Shown here one piece after another: positions 43,218 to 57,177 of a DNA stretch of 64,000 nt. The notes under the pieces were generated by a model. It saw nothing but the letters and a program-made list of their open reading frames with translations, was not told where the DNA came from and ran no database searches. Every line of letters starts with the position of its first letter. Position 1 is the first letter of the stretch. A program made the position numbers and the translations under genes. The DNA is from Himantopus leucocephalus (lineage: Eukaryota; Chordata; Aves; Charadriiformes; Recurvirostridae), in NCBI GenBank assembly GCA_003993805.1, contig RSEF01000001.1, positions 144,794,565-144,858,564 of the forward strand, in the 5' to 3' direction.

Positions 43218-45013
43218 GGAAAAAAAAAAACCAAACACCATAACCATAAACAAACCCACAAATTTAATTTAGTGATCTCATCTAAAAGCAGCAAAATATC
43301 AACTTGAAAAGAGTCAAGCAAAAGCAATGAAGACCAGAATATTATCTTTTGCACAAGATCATATGCTTATCTCCACCACTGCTAACTGCATCAGTGGATG
43401 GATACTAATGAAGAGTTCATCTGTATACAAGAAAAAAAATATGCTGGGAGCAACACTTACTCATATTCATTCACGTACCATTTCTTTTACCTAAACACAA
43501 AATTTAAGTTCTATTGAAATTATAGTGAAACTGGGTGGTGGTGGGAAAAACAAGCTGTTGTGATTTTTATCTGCTTTTGAATATTTGGACTCAAAAAATC
43601 TCTTCACTGATCAAAAGATCCACTTTCATCTCAGACACATGAAATAAAACTACTACAATCAGGACAGTTCAGAGCCTGGCAGCTTAAAAATTACAAAATC
43701 TAGTGGCTGTGGATTTAAAACAACTTCCCCCCGCCCCGAAAGAAAGTGAGCCACCGCTGTGCTTCAAATTGCAAAGCTGCAAGTGAACTCCAGGTTGGAA
43801 GACACATACTTGTGTTAGTATGTCACGGTGTCAGGGGCAGATCACTACAAGGAAACCAGTGGAAGAACTACCTTCAATAAAGGTGAAAGGAAACTGAGAA
43901 TCTAGTAACATAGTTATACGGGCTAACAGTTCGCCACCCTGCACATACCATCCAAGGATTGAGGTGGATCACAGCAAGGCTGAATGTGAACCCCGCAACC
44001 AGGCTTGGAGCACTTAAAGAGAAAGTTTGAGAAAACTACTGAAATTCATAGACTACTTCCACCTGCGTATCCTTTCCCCTTATACTATGAGTTTAAGCTA
44101 TAGTGGAAAAATTATTTGCCATTTCTAAACTTGGTCTCTCAAATTCTGTGTTAGAACAGATGAGATTCTAATTATTACTTTATTTCTCAAACTTAAAGGA
44201 TGCCAAAACCACTATTATGAAACTTAATTGGAAAGACTTTTAATCGCTTATTATGTTCACTTTTCCTCTCCTGCTTATTTCAACTGCTAGATGCATTCTT
44301 GGGTCTTGTCTTCAACCAGATATTAAGCTCTTTGATTAGGAAACCTTTTTGCTATGTTGAAGGCCTCTGGGTGTTGTTATAAAATAAGTTATAAAGACAT
44401 AATGTTTGAAACCATGTTATGGTACCAGTTCTTTGCATAAACAGAAAATTGCTGTGGTAAAATATGAGTCTTGAGGTAAATGAAAGTCTCACAAGATGAC
44501 TCAGGAAAAAACTTCAAAACCATTAGCAGGCAATTTGATTCATCTCTGGAAACAGGATGTGGTAATTTTTTTATTTTTTTTTAATAATAAACAACGCTGT
44601 TTCAATGCCAGCCTCCATAATGACTTTAAAAAAATAAAATCAAGTAACAGCTTCTCTTGCAATTTCAACCTAGTGGTTTTCATTTAATAGTTAAAAGAAA
44701 AGATACTTTAAATCTCACATAATATGAAAACTATCCTCATAACTAAAGTATGAATGTTCAAACTTCTTTAACACAAATGCAGCCTCTACTTGTTCTATAC
44801 CTTCATCCACCACCATCAATATACTGCCAAAACATTCATATCCAACCAACTGTGCTTAACTAGTATTTTTGTCAGAAAGTTTAGTATTTCAAATAAAAGC
44901 TCAATGAAAGAATGCCACAGCCCTAGTCACCATTATTATTCTGGCAAAGATATCTCTAAACTAAGTAGAAGAGCTTTACACTAAAAGGCATGAGCTCCCT
45001 CCAAAAAATAAAA

Positions 45014-45050
45014 GGGGGGGGGGGGGGGGGGGGNNNNNGAGAGAGAGAAG
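45014..45050. repeat. Poly-G run, 5-N gap and (GA)n
   Basis: A run of about 20 G is followed by five N (45034-45038) and then a short GA repeat. Sequence quality is poor here and lengths are not reliable. Confidence 0.95.
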
Positions 45051-48000
45051 TGAAAGACTAGTATTTACAAGGTAGTCACTATACCCTAAACTGAAGAATC
45101 ATCCAGATTAGAAGGTTATGTACCAATAGCAAAATATTTAAACGTAAATAGGAAATGGCAGGTGCATTGCCTTTCTCCCAAGCAGACTGTTTCACAAGTG
45201 CCCATAGAGCTCCTCTCTGGTATGCTGACGGCTTCTTGCATGGGAGATTCCCATGGCAATAAAAGCATGTCTGGATATGTAAGTGACCCAAAAGAGGACC
45301 TGAAAAACAGGTCTTGAGAAAAGGGAGATGCATCTAAACAGTAAACAATGTTGGCAGGCCTACCAAAGGAAAGGTAATGAAAAAGCTCATAATCCTCATT
45401 TTCATCCTTCATGTGTTTCTCTAGCCTATGAGCCTTCTAAGCTTAATTATAAAATGAAGAGTGTGGGGGGAGGAGAAGGGGAAAAAGAAGGGAAGGCAAT
45501 GCCCCTGGCAAAAGGGCACGAAGGGTGGGTGAGGGAGGACAGGAAAGGAAGCTACACCAGGGAGTCAGGGAAGAAGACAGCAAAAGGCTGGCATGTGGTG
45601 AAGTTCTGGAATGAAAGAAAAGAGGAAAACAGAAATCTAAGAAGATGCTTCAGGCATGAGCAATGCATTCATCGTGAGATTTGATATTTGTATTAGCTTA
45701 CAAAAAAATACAGACTTAGAGCACACAAAAGTCAATATTTGCATAACTGACTTCCCTGTTTCTAAGATATCTAGTTACTTCTTGTACAAATAGCCTTGTA
45801 ACATTAAGGGAAACAGAAGTAAATTGGGAGATCTGAACACAAAAGTCTACTCCCAGCAAATCATTATTATTTATTTCCTATAAAAGAAAAGTAAAACCAC
45901 CTAAGAAAATAAGGTCTGGCAACAGTACAGTCCATAACACGTCTCAGAGGATTAAAAAGAACTTCCCAAAGTTCAGTTATACCTAGTGATGGAGGCTGCT
46001 AGGGAGCTTCCGAGGTGAAAGACTCTTCAAATCAAAAAAGATAAAACAGCTGACTCTTGTTTGCAATAAGCAAGTTGTACAAAACCATATACATATAATG
46101 ACAGGCCTAAATATTAGTCATCAAGAAACTAGAACTGAATAGGCGCATATCGAGACATTTCATCATCTACCCCAGGCAGTAATCACAAAGCAGCAGCACG
46201 CTGACCCCGTGCCTAACCCAGCACACGCAACCGAAGAAGCCACTGCCCAGCAGGTAAGGAGTCAACATGTAAAATGACAATTTTAACTGCACTGTATTAT
46301 TTCTTTTCACTAACATTCTCTTTGTGCCTTTCTAACATTGGAAGAGTAATCTGCAGTTTTCTTTGTAACCCAGGTAGAATGGGGATACACTATTTACTCA
46401 AACAAAAAGACAGAAATAATTCTTGTAATCTTCTTTGGATTATTTTACTTACTTTGCTGCCGAGACTGCATACTAAACCAATTTAAATGCAAGTTTAACA
46501 CTTAAGCCTCTTGTCATGCTAGATGCACATTTCCTATTCCTATCTACTCATATCTCAAAAATCCCAAACCAAACTCCACCCACCAAAACACCGATTTACA
46601 GAGCTGAATACCTACTGCTAAGAGAGAGATTTTTGTAATGTATAGGACACATCCCTCCCACCCCCAGCGATCAGAACTAAAAGACAATCAAGTAATGCAA
46701 GAGTCTCTATCCTGAGCTGGAATTTCAAACATTGATGTTAAATGCATTTCACAGCCTCTTTGCATCTATTTTTCAACCGATAAAAATACTTCGTAGTTTA
46801 GAGTAACTCCATTTCTCTACTTGCATGCTCAGATTTTTTTAAAAAGCGAAATACTTTCAAGACAGTTTGCACAACAGCATTTTGCAACAAATCACAGCTA
46901 AAGTGGTTTTTCCCACTGCAAGGTATTTACTAGACTGCAGTAATTCTCTGAGCACTTTTAAAGCTTGTAACACACCTTCTCTTGAATGCTATGAGTCAGT
47001 TTTAATGACAGTGTTATGTTCTATTGCTCTGTAGCTTATGCAAGAGAATGAATTTGCATTAAGTACCCAACTTTAGAAGCCACCTTCTCTTCTCCATTGT
47101 TAATACTGAATAATGGTAAAAAATAGGCTATATTCCCTGCATGCTTTCTTATTGTTTTAAAAGAATAAATCTAATTAGCTGCCAGTAATGTAAAATGGAC
47201 ATAAAATTTGTTATTGTCACCTTATGGATACGTACCCTTTTTTTTTGCAGAACGCCAGTATACAGNTTAGTAAAATTTCAAAATTTTAGTTAAGCGTTCC
47301 CTGATTAGTGTTATTCTTCTCCCTTACCCTGCTTGCAGGAGAATTTACACCAATACCTTTAAATTACTTCATCTGGAAGAAAACTAAAAGTTAACTTCAC
47401 AAGGAGGAGGATAAAACAGCCCAACATGCTAATTCAAGGGAGGAAAAAAAAAGAGCGAATAAAAATTATCAACTGGTTTACATATTAACTTTTGAAGACT
47501 GTCACTGCTGTCATTGGGGGGGAGAACGCAATAGCTTTGCCTTTTTCAAGAAATTCAACAAGAAAAACTTATAATGTGACATCTCTTGCCACCATGGGTC
47601 TTTTAGTCCAAACAATGGTCCAATCTAAATATGCTTTTATTTCATTTGCTTTGTCCCCTCATTTAAAATACCCCAAACCCCCCACCTATCTCGAACAGTA
47701 CATTATACTTACGTTGGGGAATTTATGGTTTTTTTGATTGAAAACATGATTACACTTCACTCAGCTTGACAAAATGAGGGTTTGGCCAATTTATTCCTAG
47801 AAATATGACTGGCAAGTTTTGTAACTGGTTCTCATGCAAACCAACGGCCAAAACCCCTCGCAAAAACACCCACAAGTAGCTATACATACATACAAAGTTA
47901 ATTTTTTTTTCTCTACATACATACACACACAGAGAAAAACGTACATGTACACGGCACCTACTTCTAATGACGGGACAAATTCCTCCTTCCAGTAAATTTA

Positions 48001-49437
48001 TTTTCTTAGAACTTCAGCTAAATGATCACCTTTCTTTTCTTTATTGAAAATGAATGTGAATAAATTGGATTACCTCTTCTACTCTCTTCACCTTCTACAA
48101 ATGAATCATACATAAGCCAAAAGCCTCCTCCAAATCAAAGCTTACTCTTTTAGCACTTTTAAACAGATCCCAAGTTGCCCAAGCAAGAAAGAGATCGCTT
48201 ATTTCACATTTTTAGTATAAGTTCACAAGTTGAATTCTACAAGAATGAAGAAAGGGTCTAATAGATATATTCCTCCACGTTTGGAAGATCTGCTATAAAA
48301 GGCTAAGCCATTACAGTAATAAATGACACTTTTTCAGTACACAAAAAGCACCAAGAAAACCAAGAGAAAACCAGATCCTCCATACACCTGTGGACTGAAA
48401 GACTGACAGAGACAACTGCTTTCTGAACGCTGTACATAGAAAACACTTGTAAAATAAAGCAACACTTCAGACTGAAGAAATGATACATTTACAAACCTGT
48501 AAAGATAGCATCTTATGAATTAACAAAGGAACTACATCTGCATGAGGGTATAACAGATAATGCAGATCACACCACGATCTGCTAAAATCTGAGTAGCAGG
48601 TAAGAGATTTGCCCAGTATATTGGGGAACAATATTCACTTTAATGAAGACAACTGTAAGGAAAACGTCAACTGTCTCCAACACTAAAAGAACCAATTTCT
48701 CAAAATATGAAGTCTGTCATTATTGCCCTGAGATGTGAAAGCAGATTATACTGCCATTTTTAATTTGCAATTAAAAACAGAGATGCAAAATCTAATACCA
48801 TTCTCATCTTGTTTGGGGGTGTGAGGAGGAGGTATCAGCCCTTTTCTTTTACTTATGTAAAAGCAAGCCTTCTCCTGTTTTTTCTTCCCTTAGAAGAACT
48901 TCTCCTTATAGTACTTGACTCTGCTCCAATAATAAGCTCTCAATTCACTTCAGAAATATATTCTAGCTCTTGAAGTTCAATTAATTGGGGGTAAGGGGGG
49001 GAGGGATCCATCAGCACATTTTCCAACTATTAGAGACTTATTTCTTTGCAAGCTGAGAACTTGGCCAGCTGAGAACTTCAGTATTTTTGTACCCTTAGCT
49101 CCAGTGGTGGTGAAATGCAATGATCTTACTTCTAATTCATTTTGTAAGCAGCAGTAGCAGCTAAGTGACACTAGAAAGAGAACATGCAATGTGGTTAACT
49201 TCAGGCATTCTGGAGCACACATTAACACGTACATCCATCACACAAGAAAAAGGTTAGCAAAATATTTAATCCAAGATTCAGACATTCATACTGCAAACAA
49301 AAGCAACTATTTTAAGTCTGCTGAAAGAAGTGCTGATGGAATTTTTCTATATAAGGTTAATTTGTGTTCAGTATATAGTTTTATCAATAATTAAAAAAGG
49401 CAATGTCAAATGTCATTATTAGGAAGACAAATATATT

Positions 49438-49659
49438 CGTACCCAAAAACCTCAAGCAATGAGATTTTGCAATACTCAGTTCCAAAAGTAAAAGCAAAAG
49501 ATTTATCTTCACCCACTTTTTAAATTCACCATGCCATCAAAAATAGNCGTACCCAAAAACCTCAAGCAATGAGATTTTGCAATACTCAATTCCAAAAGTA
49601 AAAGCAAAAGATTTCTTATCTTCACCCACTTTTTAAATTCACCATGCCATCAAAAATAG
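49438..49659 (+). repeat. About 110-bp direct duplication joined by one N, intron 1
   Basis: 49438-49546 and 49548-49659 share the same sequence around an N at 49547. The second copy has a 3-bp insertion (TTTCTTATC versus TTTATC) and one G/A difference, as two alleles or two erroneous reads would. Confidence 0.94.
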
Positions 49660-51760
49660 TTTGCATCCTTTTCTTTTGTAGGAGAAAAGGGGAATCCCCT
49701 CCCCAGACATACTCTACAGAAGCAAGCTCTCTTCCAAGCTGTTTGTAAACTTGTGTTTACTTCCTCACAAAACATGCTGGAATGAATGTTTAGTAAAAAT
49801 AAAAAGGAGAAATAGTATTTAACCCTGTTTCAAGCATCCAATTAAAGTGGCAAACCAATAAACTTTCAAAGCTCAAGAATTCAAGAGACTATAAGTTTAG
49901 GCATAATACAACACTTATTTTAGTTGTAACAGAGGTATTCTCAAATGCCCATTAGGCAAATGTAACTTATACAAAACCCCAGATCTAATTTAATTGATGT
50001 CCTTTTAGCAATTCTTTGCCCAATTTAAATTTATCCAGTTTAGTTTGTTTGGACACAGAGTGTGCCAGCTTGAATTTGGCAAGGAAAACACACTTTTAAT
50101 ACATAAAGCCTGATTTATTCTCATTCCTAACCTAATTAGTTAAAAATAAGTTTTGTGACGGTAGATTTACACTTAACTAAAAATCAAGATTTTCCCCAAT
50201 AACATTAATACAATATTTAAAGGTATCAAGAATATTTTACAGAAAACCTACTGCTATTAGAAGTCAAATCTGTCCAGTATATATATTGAAAATACTCTTT
50301 AAAGCAAGATTATGTAGACTACTTGGGAAAAGCCTACAAACCAAGGTGACCACAATATAAAGCATCAGCCACTGGTGGTGTTCGTTCACAAGCATAGAAC
50401 TACAGCATTCACCATCCTCACTAGCAAGCTACCTACTGACAAGAGTAAGGACCCCAGCATCTACCCCCCCGCCCAAAGTGTAAGACTGCGTTGATCTCAA
50501 AACAACATTTCTCCTCACTCAGAGTTTCAAGTACAAATAAAACAAACAAACAAAATTACTTCAGTTTTTCTTGTAGATCTAATCCAAGTCAGTTTTTGAG
50601 GATGAAAAGTAGTTATCACCTCAAAAAAGTCTTCTCAGAGAGTGTCACACCAACTCTGCACGTAACTCAGCATAAGACTACTAAGAACTGAAGAGCAAAG
50701 CACAGCTGTGTCACTGGAGGCTCTAATGTTTATTAAATTCCACACAGAAATGAAGCCAAAACCTTGACAAGCCTTCAGTTAACACCTACCAATTAACTTT
50801 CACATAGCAAATCGAGACAACAGGAAGTAAGAGCACAAGGCTCTAGTCCCCTCCATCGCCTTCTTCACCAGACACCCAGGGTCTCAGTCCCAACCTCCTA
50901 CTAGGGCTCTAACCTCCTTATCAAAAAGATTCCTGCAGTACAAACCAACTTCGGAAACCTTGCCCAGAGGAGCCATACAATCTTAATATTCCCCCAAGTA
51001 AGTTACTTTAAAAGTGAAATATAAACAGAGATTTTGGGTGGTGGGAGTACAACAGTAGTAGAGTTTTACAGCACCTTTAGAGATACCATCCAATCTAATC
51101 TCATGTCATTAGGCCACAACAGATAACAATCCATCATTTCAGTAAGATAGCCATTTTCCCCACAGCGAACCAGGAAAGTCTTTCTAGTTCTGCGCACATG
51201 TAGATACAAGAAACGGAAAAACAGCAGTGAGGCCACACCAGAGAAATGTCAGTCTGCCAAGAACATCTTCATTTGCAGTAAAACAAGCATCTATGCTCAC
51301 ACTTGTAACCACAATTCTGAGCTTCAACAGCTCATCTGATCTGAAAGAGTAGAAAACTCAGATAAGAGCTTTTACAGCTGGAAGGAAGGAATCAACATTT
51401 GCTAAAGGCTTGGCTTCCAGAAAAGCTACACCTACACTAAGTTTCTCTTTCAACAAGTAATTTAGATCAGTGTGCCTTTCAACACTCACAGGTTATTTGG
51501 CATGAGTGTGTAAACCAGCCACAGTCAAACCTACTACCTTAATTAAAAACGCTCACCTTTATAACCTGTAATTTAATTCACTGGAAAGCACTCACTAATT
51601 TACTAACCAGCTTCTAACACCCATAATTGAAGCTACAAGTATCAGCTTTCCTATAATAAACATTTGATACCACATAACTTGTCAGACAGTAGAAGCAAAG
51701 ATGCAAGAAGCTCTAGATACATCAACCAAGTGTTAGCAGCCAGAAACGCACCACTTGTCC

Positions 51761-51833
51761 TATATATACAGCATATATTTATATATGTGTGTGTATATAT
51801 TTTTATAAATATATACATACTATATGGTATACA
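51761..51833 (+). repeat. AT/TG-rich microsatellite
   Basis: TATATATACAGCATATATTT, then ATATGTGTGTGTATATAT and further ATA repeats. Confidence 0.9.
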
Positions 51834-51984
51834 TAGTTATAAGGAAAAATAATAGGAAAGAAAAATGTGAAGAAGCATTTGTCTCCACGAATGCCTGGAT
51901 GGCACACCAATAACCACACCTAGCCTGTGAAAAAAACGGGTTTCCAGAAGTGAGCAGCAGAGCTCTGGAGGACGCGTGCCAGAT

Positions 51985-52086
51985 TAGAATCACAGAATAA
52001 TTCTGGCTGGAAGGGACCAGAGGAGATCCCTGGGCTGCTCTTGCTCAAAGCCGGACAAAGGCATTCAGTCAGGTTGCACAGGGCTT
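51985..52086 (-). mobile_element. CR1 3' tail fragment (about 100 bp)
   Basis: TAGAATCACAGAATAATTCT, GGCTGGAAGGGACCAGAGGA and later CAGTCAGGTTGCACAGGGCT match an antisense CR1 tail of the type ending GAATCACAGAAT. More diverged than the copy at 31.3 kb and probably another subfamily. Confidence 0.8.
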
Positions 52087-55000
52087 AGTCTATAATCCTT
52101 ATTAGGATTGCAGAGCATTTCTAACAAGACAAGTGAGAACAACATGATGCCAGAAGTGCTTTGACTGTAGTATCTGAAGCAAAACACCCCAGCAAAACCT
52201 ATACCACATTTACAGCCAAATTGGTAACAAGAAAACAACCCACACAAAACCCAAACCAAATCAACGAATTTAAGAGTGCAAGGATGAACAGATAATTATT
52301 CAACAGTCTCAAGGAAGCTTCTGTACTGAACATTCTTGTATTCACACATTTACATTTAACAAAAAGCTCACTGTCAACTGCCCAAAGTTTGTTGTTTTTT
52401 TGTTGCTTGCTCGTTTTGAATTGTTGGCACTATATCCCAATATCACACCAACCTATAACAATATACCTATGCTAAGAAAACTGAAGTCTACAAAAGTACT
52501 TCTAAATTTCATTCCATCTCCTCTTAAAAGCTTCTCTAATGGCATCCAGTCAGTCTTGAAAAACCTCTAAAAGAAAATCAAGTTTTTCTTCTCCGCAGTG
52601 ACCTGAAATGGAATCTCATCTATTTTCTTTAGTGTCATTCTGGCCGATTAGCTTCTTTTTTACACTCAGGTAAGACCTCAGTAGACATCTGGGAACCCCT
52701 CCAAGCCTGCAAATCAAGATGAACAGAGCAAAGGTGCTTGTCAATCCCCAAAATTACCATTCCAAAAAGCCCTGTGCTTACTTGCTTTCTCCCGTTTAAA
52801 TGAGTTCAGTACACAGCAAACATGTCACAGAAGGAGAAGCTAGGGGCCAGATGAGTTGAATAATCAAACAAGATAAACTGAGGTTGTGGGGTGCTTTCTC
52901 AGGTGTTCCCCCATTGCTAGCAAATTTTCCACAGAACTCACAGCTCAATTCATCTGACTAAACCACAACAGAAATGGACCACTGGAAATTCCACACGCAA
53001 GATTTTATAAAGCCTGTACTTTCTCCAGGCCCAAGAAAAATACTCTGCCTTTAGTATTTTCATGTTGTTTGATCCAAAAAAAAGTAACATTAAGGTAATA
53101 TTTTTGTCTACTTAAAAGAACTTTTAAGAATTGTGTTTTAAAATAACTTCATCAGTAGCCAGAACAATGACTGTAATAAAGGACTACAGTCAACTAAATT
53201 AAATAGCTACAGTAAGCAAAAGGCATTGACAAAGTTTCTTTTCAAGAGAACAGATGATATTTTGCAAGACATATGGTATTTATTTTTAGATGTTAGTCAT
53301 ACAATAATACTACAGATTTTATTTTTCTTGAAAACAGCAGTATTTTATGTCGAGGTGCTTTGCCGATATTAATTTTGCACAGCTTAACGTTTATTTTTGC
53401 TGTTACAAAAGGTTTGACTGTATTTTTCAAACCACTAACAAACTGTACATGGAAAGAAGTATTCAGTATACATACAGGTATGCAGTGCACCTTTTAAAAA
53501 AGTAGAAGTCTTCACAAAAAAGCAATACTGAATTCAAACACAGAAGGGAAAACACCACCATATGCAAACACATGCTAGTTTGGGGTATCTATTATCTTTT
53601 CAATCAAATCTCCCCAAAATCTTGTTCTACATGAAACAGATAACTGGCTGTGGATTGCTTTAATGACTGTCAGGCCAGCACACTGCAGGCAAAAAGGTGT
53701 AAAAATAATATCCGCCACAGATTCCATCTAGACTTCAATATATCCTTGTTGACTTCATTTAAGCAAAAAGTGTTCCAAGACCTTACAAATTTTAATATAC
53801 CAACTTTTTATATGAGAAAACATGAGGGAGTATATCCTCTACTGATTACTCCCCTCAGTTTTCAGTTTATGTGAGTTTTAATTCAAATCTACACATTACT
53901 CTTCCAGTCATTTCAAGGATATTTCAAAGTTTATTTATTAGAATTAATTAGTATTAACTCTCAGTTGATTAACATAGATTCTTCAGGTGAAGTTAAATTA
54001 TACCAAATTAACGTAGACAATACTTATTTTCACATCTTAACCGTCGTTATTTCCCCTCCCCTTTCCCTAATATATTTTCCAATTAAAGTACTTCAGGGCT
54101 CTACTATATGAAAACTTTCATGTAGCATCAAAAATAACCCACAGGACTACATTATCTATTCCTTAAAGGAAAAAAAATCCCCCACCTAAAAAGCCCTCAT
54201 TCTGATTCAAAGAAGAAAATCTAACAAAAATTTATGAACCTTGCAGACACAGAAAACTGAGTTTGTTGGTTTGTAAAAGCAGTACTTGCAGGGATCAGTT
54301 TGCTCAGAGTAGGTAACAGAAGCTGGGCAAGGCCTCTTCATCAAAACAGTCTCTACCATGGTAAGCCCAGCACCTGTTTGAAAGAGTAAAGCGCCGCAAT
54401 ACTATTTTATGGTGTTTGAGCACGGATTTGGTTTTCCAGGTAAGTGTTCTAGAAGCCTGTACAGTACACTAGGCTTTTTTGTTTGAGCTTACAGAAGGTC
54501 AGAGAATTGAAAACCAAAACTAATAAAAATAAAAGTCTCCACAAATATTTGCAAGACAATAGTAAAATGTTTTAGGATGCAATCAGATACTCAATCCTAG
54601 CTGCTACTGATCCATAAAACTGTCAGCAAATCCAAGTATCCATAGTTGATCGCAAATCCTTATTTCTACCACTCCAGGCTCAAAGTGCAGTTCTTCTACT
54701 ATAGGTTTTTACACTAATTTTATTTGTTTTTATAATACATATATAATTATTTTTTAAAAAAAGGAAGAAAACCCCACACACTTATTAGGCTTTCTTCTTT
54801 GAAATTAGATACTGTTTCCAAAAACCTTTGCAAAATATTTACTATAATTTGTCTTTTTTCTAGTCCAGAGGCATTTACACAATGAAGATAGATTATTTTT
54901 TTTTTTCCAAAAAAAAGTTTTGCTCTCCCTTTAGGCCACCATCACAGCAGGCTCAAGGGGACACTTGGGAATAGCTTTGCCATCTGGATCCCACATTGCC

Positions 55001-57136
55001 AGATTAATAAAGCTCTTTCATACGACGACTGCAAGCAGAGACCAAAGCTTTTACAGAATCCTGCCACTGTTTTCTCTTGCTAGATGACAATCCCAGCCTC
55101 GTATCACCAAAGACAATTCACAGATCAAGCTATCTAGAATACATGGATTCTCACACACCTCCTCTTAATCCAGCCTAGGTTAACATTTAGTATTTCAACA
55201 CTGCAAATTCATTTGAGATTGTCTTCTAACTCTGTATTCTAACAGAAGTGACTAAGTCTCCACTGTAGTATTAACAAATCAGTAGCATCAAAATTTTTAG
55301 TAGCGTGACAATTGCGATGGTAAAAATAATACCTGTTGTTTAAAAAAATGAATGTTTGTGTTCCAATGCAACACTGATTAGCTTGAACAAAGATTGAGGA
55401 ACAACAGGAGGACTTTTAAAAAAGCAGTAAATGCACTTAGTTTTAACAGCGACAAATGTGTTTGTCATGTCACATACTTAAATCTGGGTATACCATTACC
55501 CTGTGCTGTTTAATTCAATGGCTACAGATACTAAACATAGATCATTAAGGTACAGTGACGAGGGAACTGGAGCAAGCAAAAAGAAAGCATAACAATTAAT
55601 TAACATCCCCATGAATCTATACAAGAATACATGTGTACAAGGTAACTATCATGAAGATGCAGTACCCATCCCTCCCTTCCTAGTGTAACAGATAACATTA
55701 TTCTAGTACCTGAGGTAGAATATTCTTCTGTTAAGTTCAATATTTAAGACCTGTAGGAGGATATAAATACACTGAAGCATTATGAATCATCCTAAGAAAA
55801 CAGATACATTTTGCTTTCTTAAAAACCCTACAGCATTCCAAAAAGCGGAAGTTTATCTGTTCTTTTATGGCAAGTTATTTAAACCTGTACTGGGACCCCC
55901 ACCCACTCAGTTAAAAAAAACAAAAACAAAACAACAAAATTACCTTAATACAGGCAAGCTATTATGGAAGAGCCAAATTTCCTGAAAATCATCTAAGAAA
56001 AATCCCATACACAACAGTTAACCTATGCCTTAAGCCCTGTCTCCATATCTAGTTGGATCGATTTTCTACTCTTCTTTTCATCTTTCGATCCAGATAACTG
56101 CTAAATTCCAAGCAGCAGTAAGCACATCAAACAGGATTTTTTTTATATATATAAAGAATGTGGGGTTACATATATATATCTACCTCTGTGTATGAAAGCT
56201 GGCCAGGATTTTACCATTATTTGTGAAGACTTGACCAAATGCATAAACATGAAAAGGTGACCCTTCTATTCCTTATTAAATATTACAACAGCATTGAAAG
56301 TGTTTAAGAGAAACCTTTTAATTTTCTTCTTCTGAAGTAGCTTCTTTCTCAACAATTAAATCTTTTGGCTTGAATTAAATAAGAGTCAGAACCAAACCAC
56401 ATGCAAATCCATAAAATAATCAGGCTGAGGCAGTCATCCAGTATAGGGAGGGTGGAGAGAAGAAAAAAAAAATAAATTAGTCAGCCCAGACATATTTGGC
56501 AAAACTCATAAGCAATTTAAAAGCTGGGTCTTAAAGGGGAAGTTTTAGGAACCTTAATTATAGATAGTAGTTCCAGACCTGTCCACTAAAAAAAACACCA
56601 CCAAAAAAACCCCCCAAACCCCCTAGTGAGACTAGATGTTTCAATTTCTTCTTTTTGTGCATTTGGTAAAGAAACATCAATTTTTTTTTTTATAAGCTTA
56701 GAAACTCCCATATAAATCAGCATTTATTCTAAACTAATAGATCTCACATTTTATCTCCAAATCTATATATATCACAGGATATAAGTACTGTTACAGTACT
56801 CTCAAATTTCCAAATTTCAGGCTGACAACCATGATATTGATGAAGGTTTTGTTCCATTTAGAGCAGAGATAGGAGACAAAGAGAAAGGGATGGATTCAGT
56901 AAGACGTATATAGTGTGGAACTGGTGGTTCCCTCACTCTCGGTGACAAATAAAACTGACACTGCAAGATAAACAAAAGACTGCTTTAAATGTATATGAAC
57001 TGACTCTTAACATAAAAAAGTTCTTAAAATGAGCCTAAGGATTGCAAATCATAAACAGAGCAGCCAGCGGTCTCGAAAAAAAAAAAAAGAACTAAAAAAC
57101 CCCACACCTTTGCACAAACACTGAACCAGGATCTGG

Positions 57137-57177
57137 GTTTTGTTTGGGTTTTTGTTGGTTGTTTTTTTTTTTTTTTT
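57137..57177 (+). repeat. G-interrupted poly-T tract
   Basis: GGGTTTTGTTTGGGTTTTTG, then a T16 run at 57162-57177. Confidence 0.9.
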
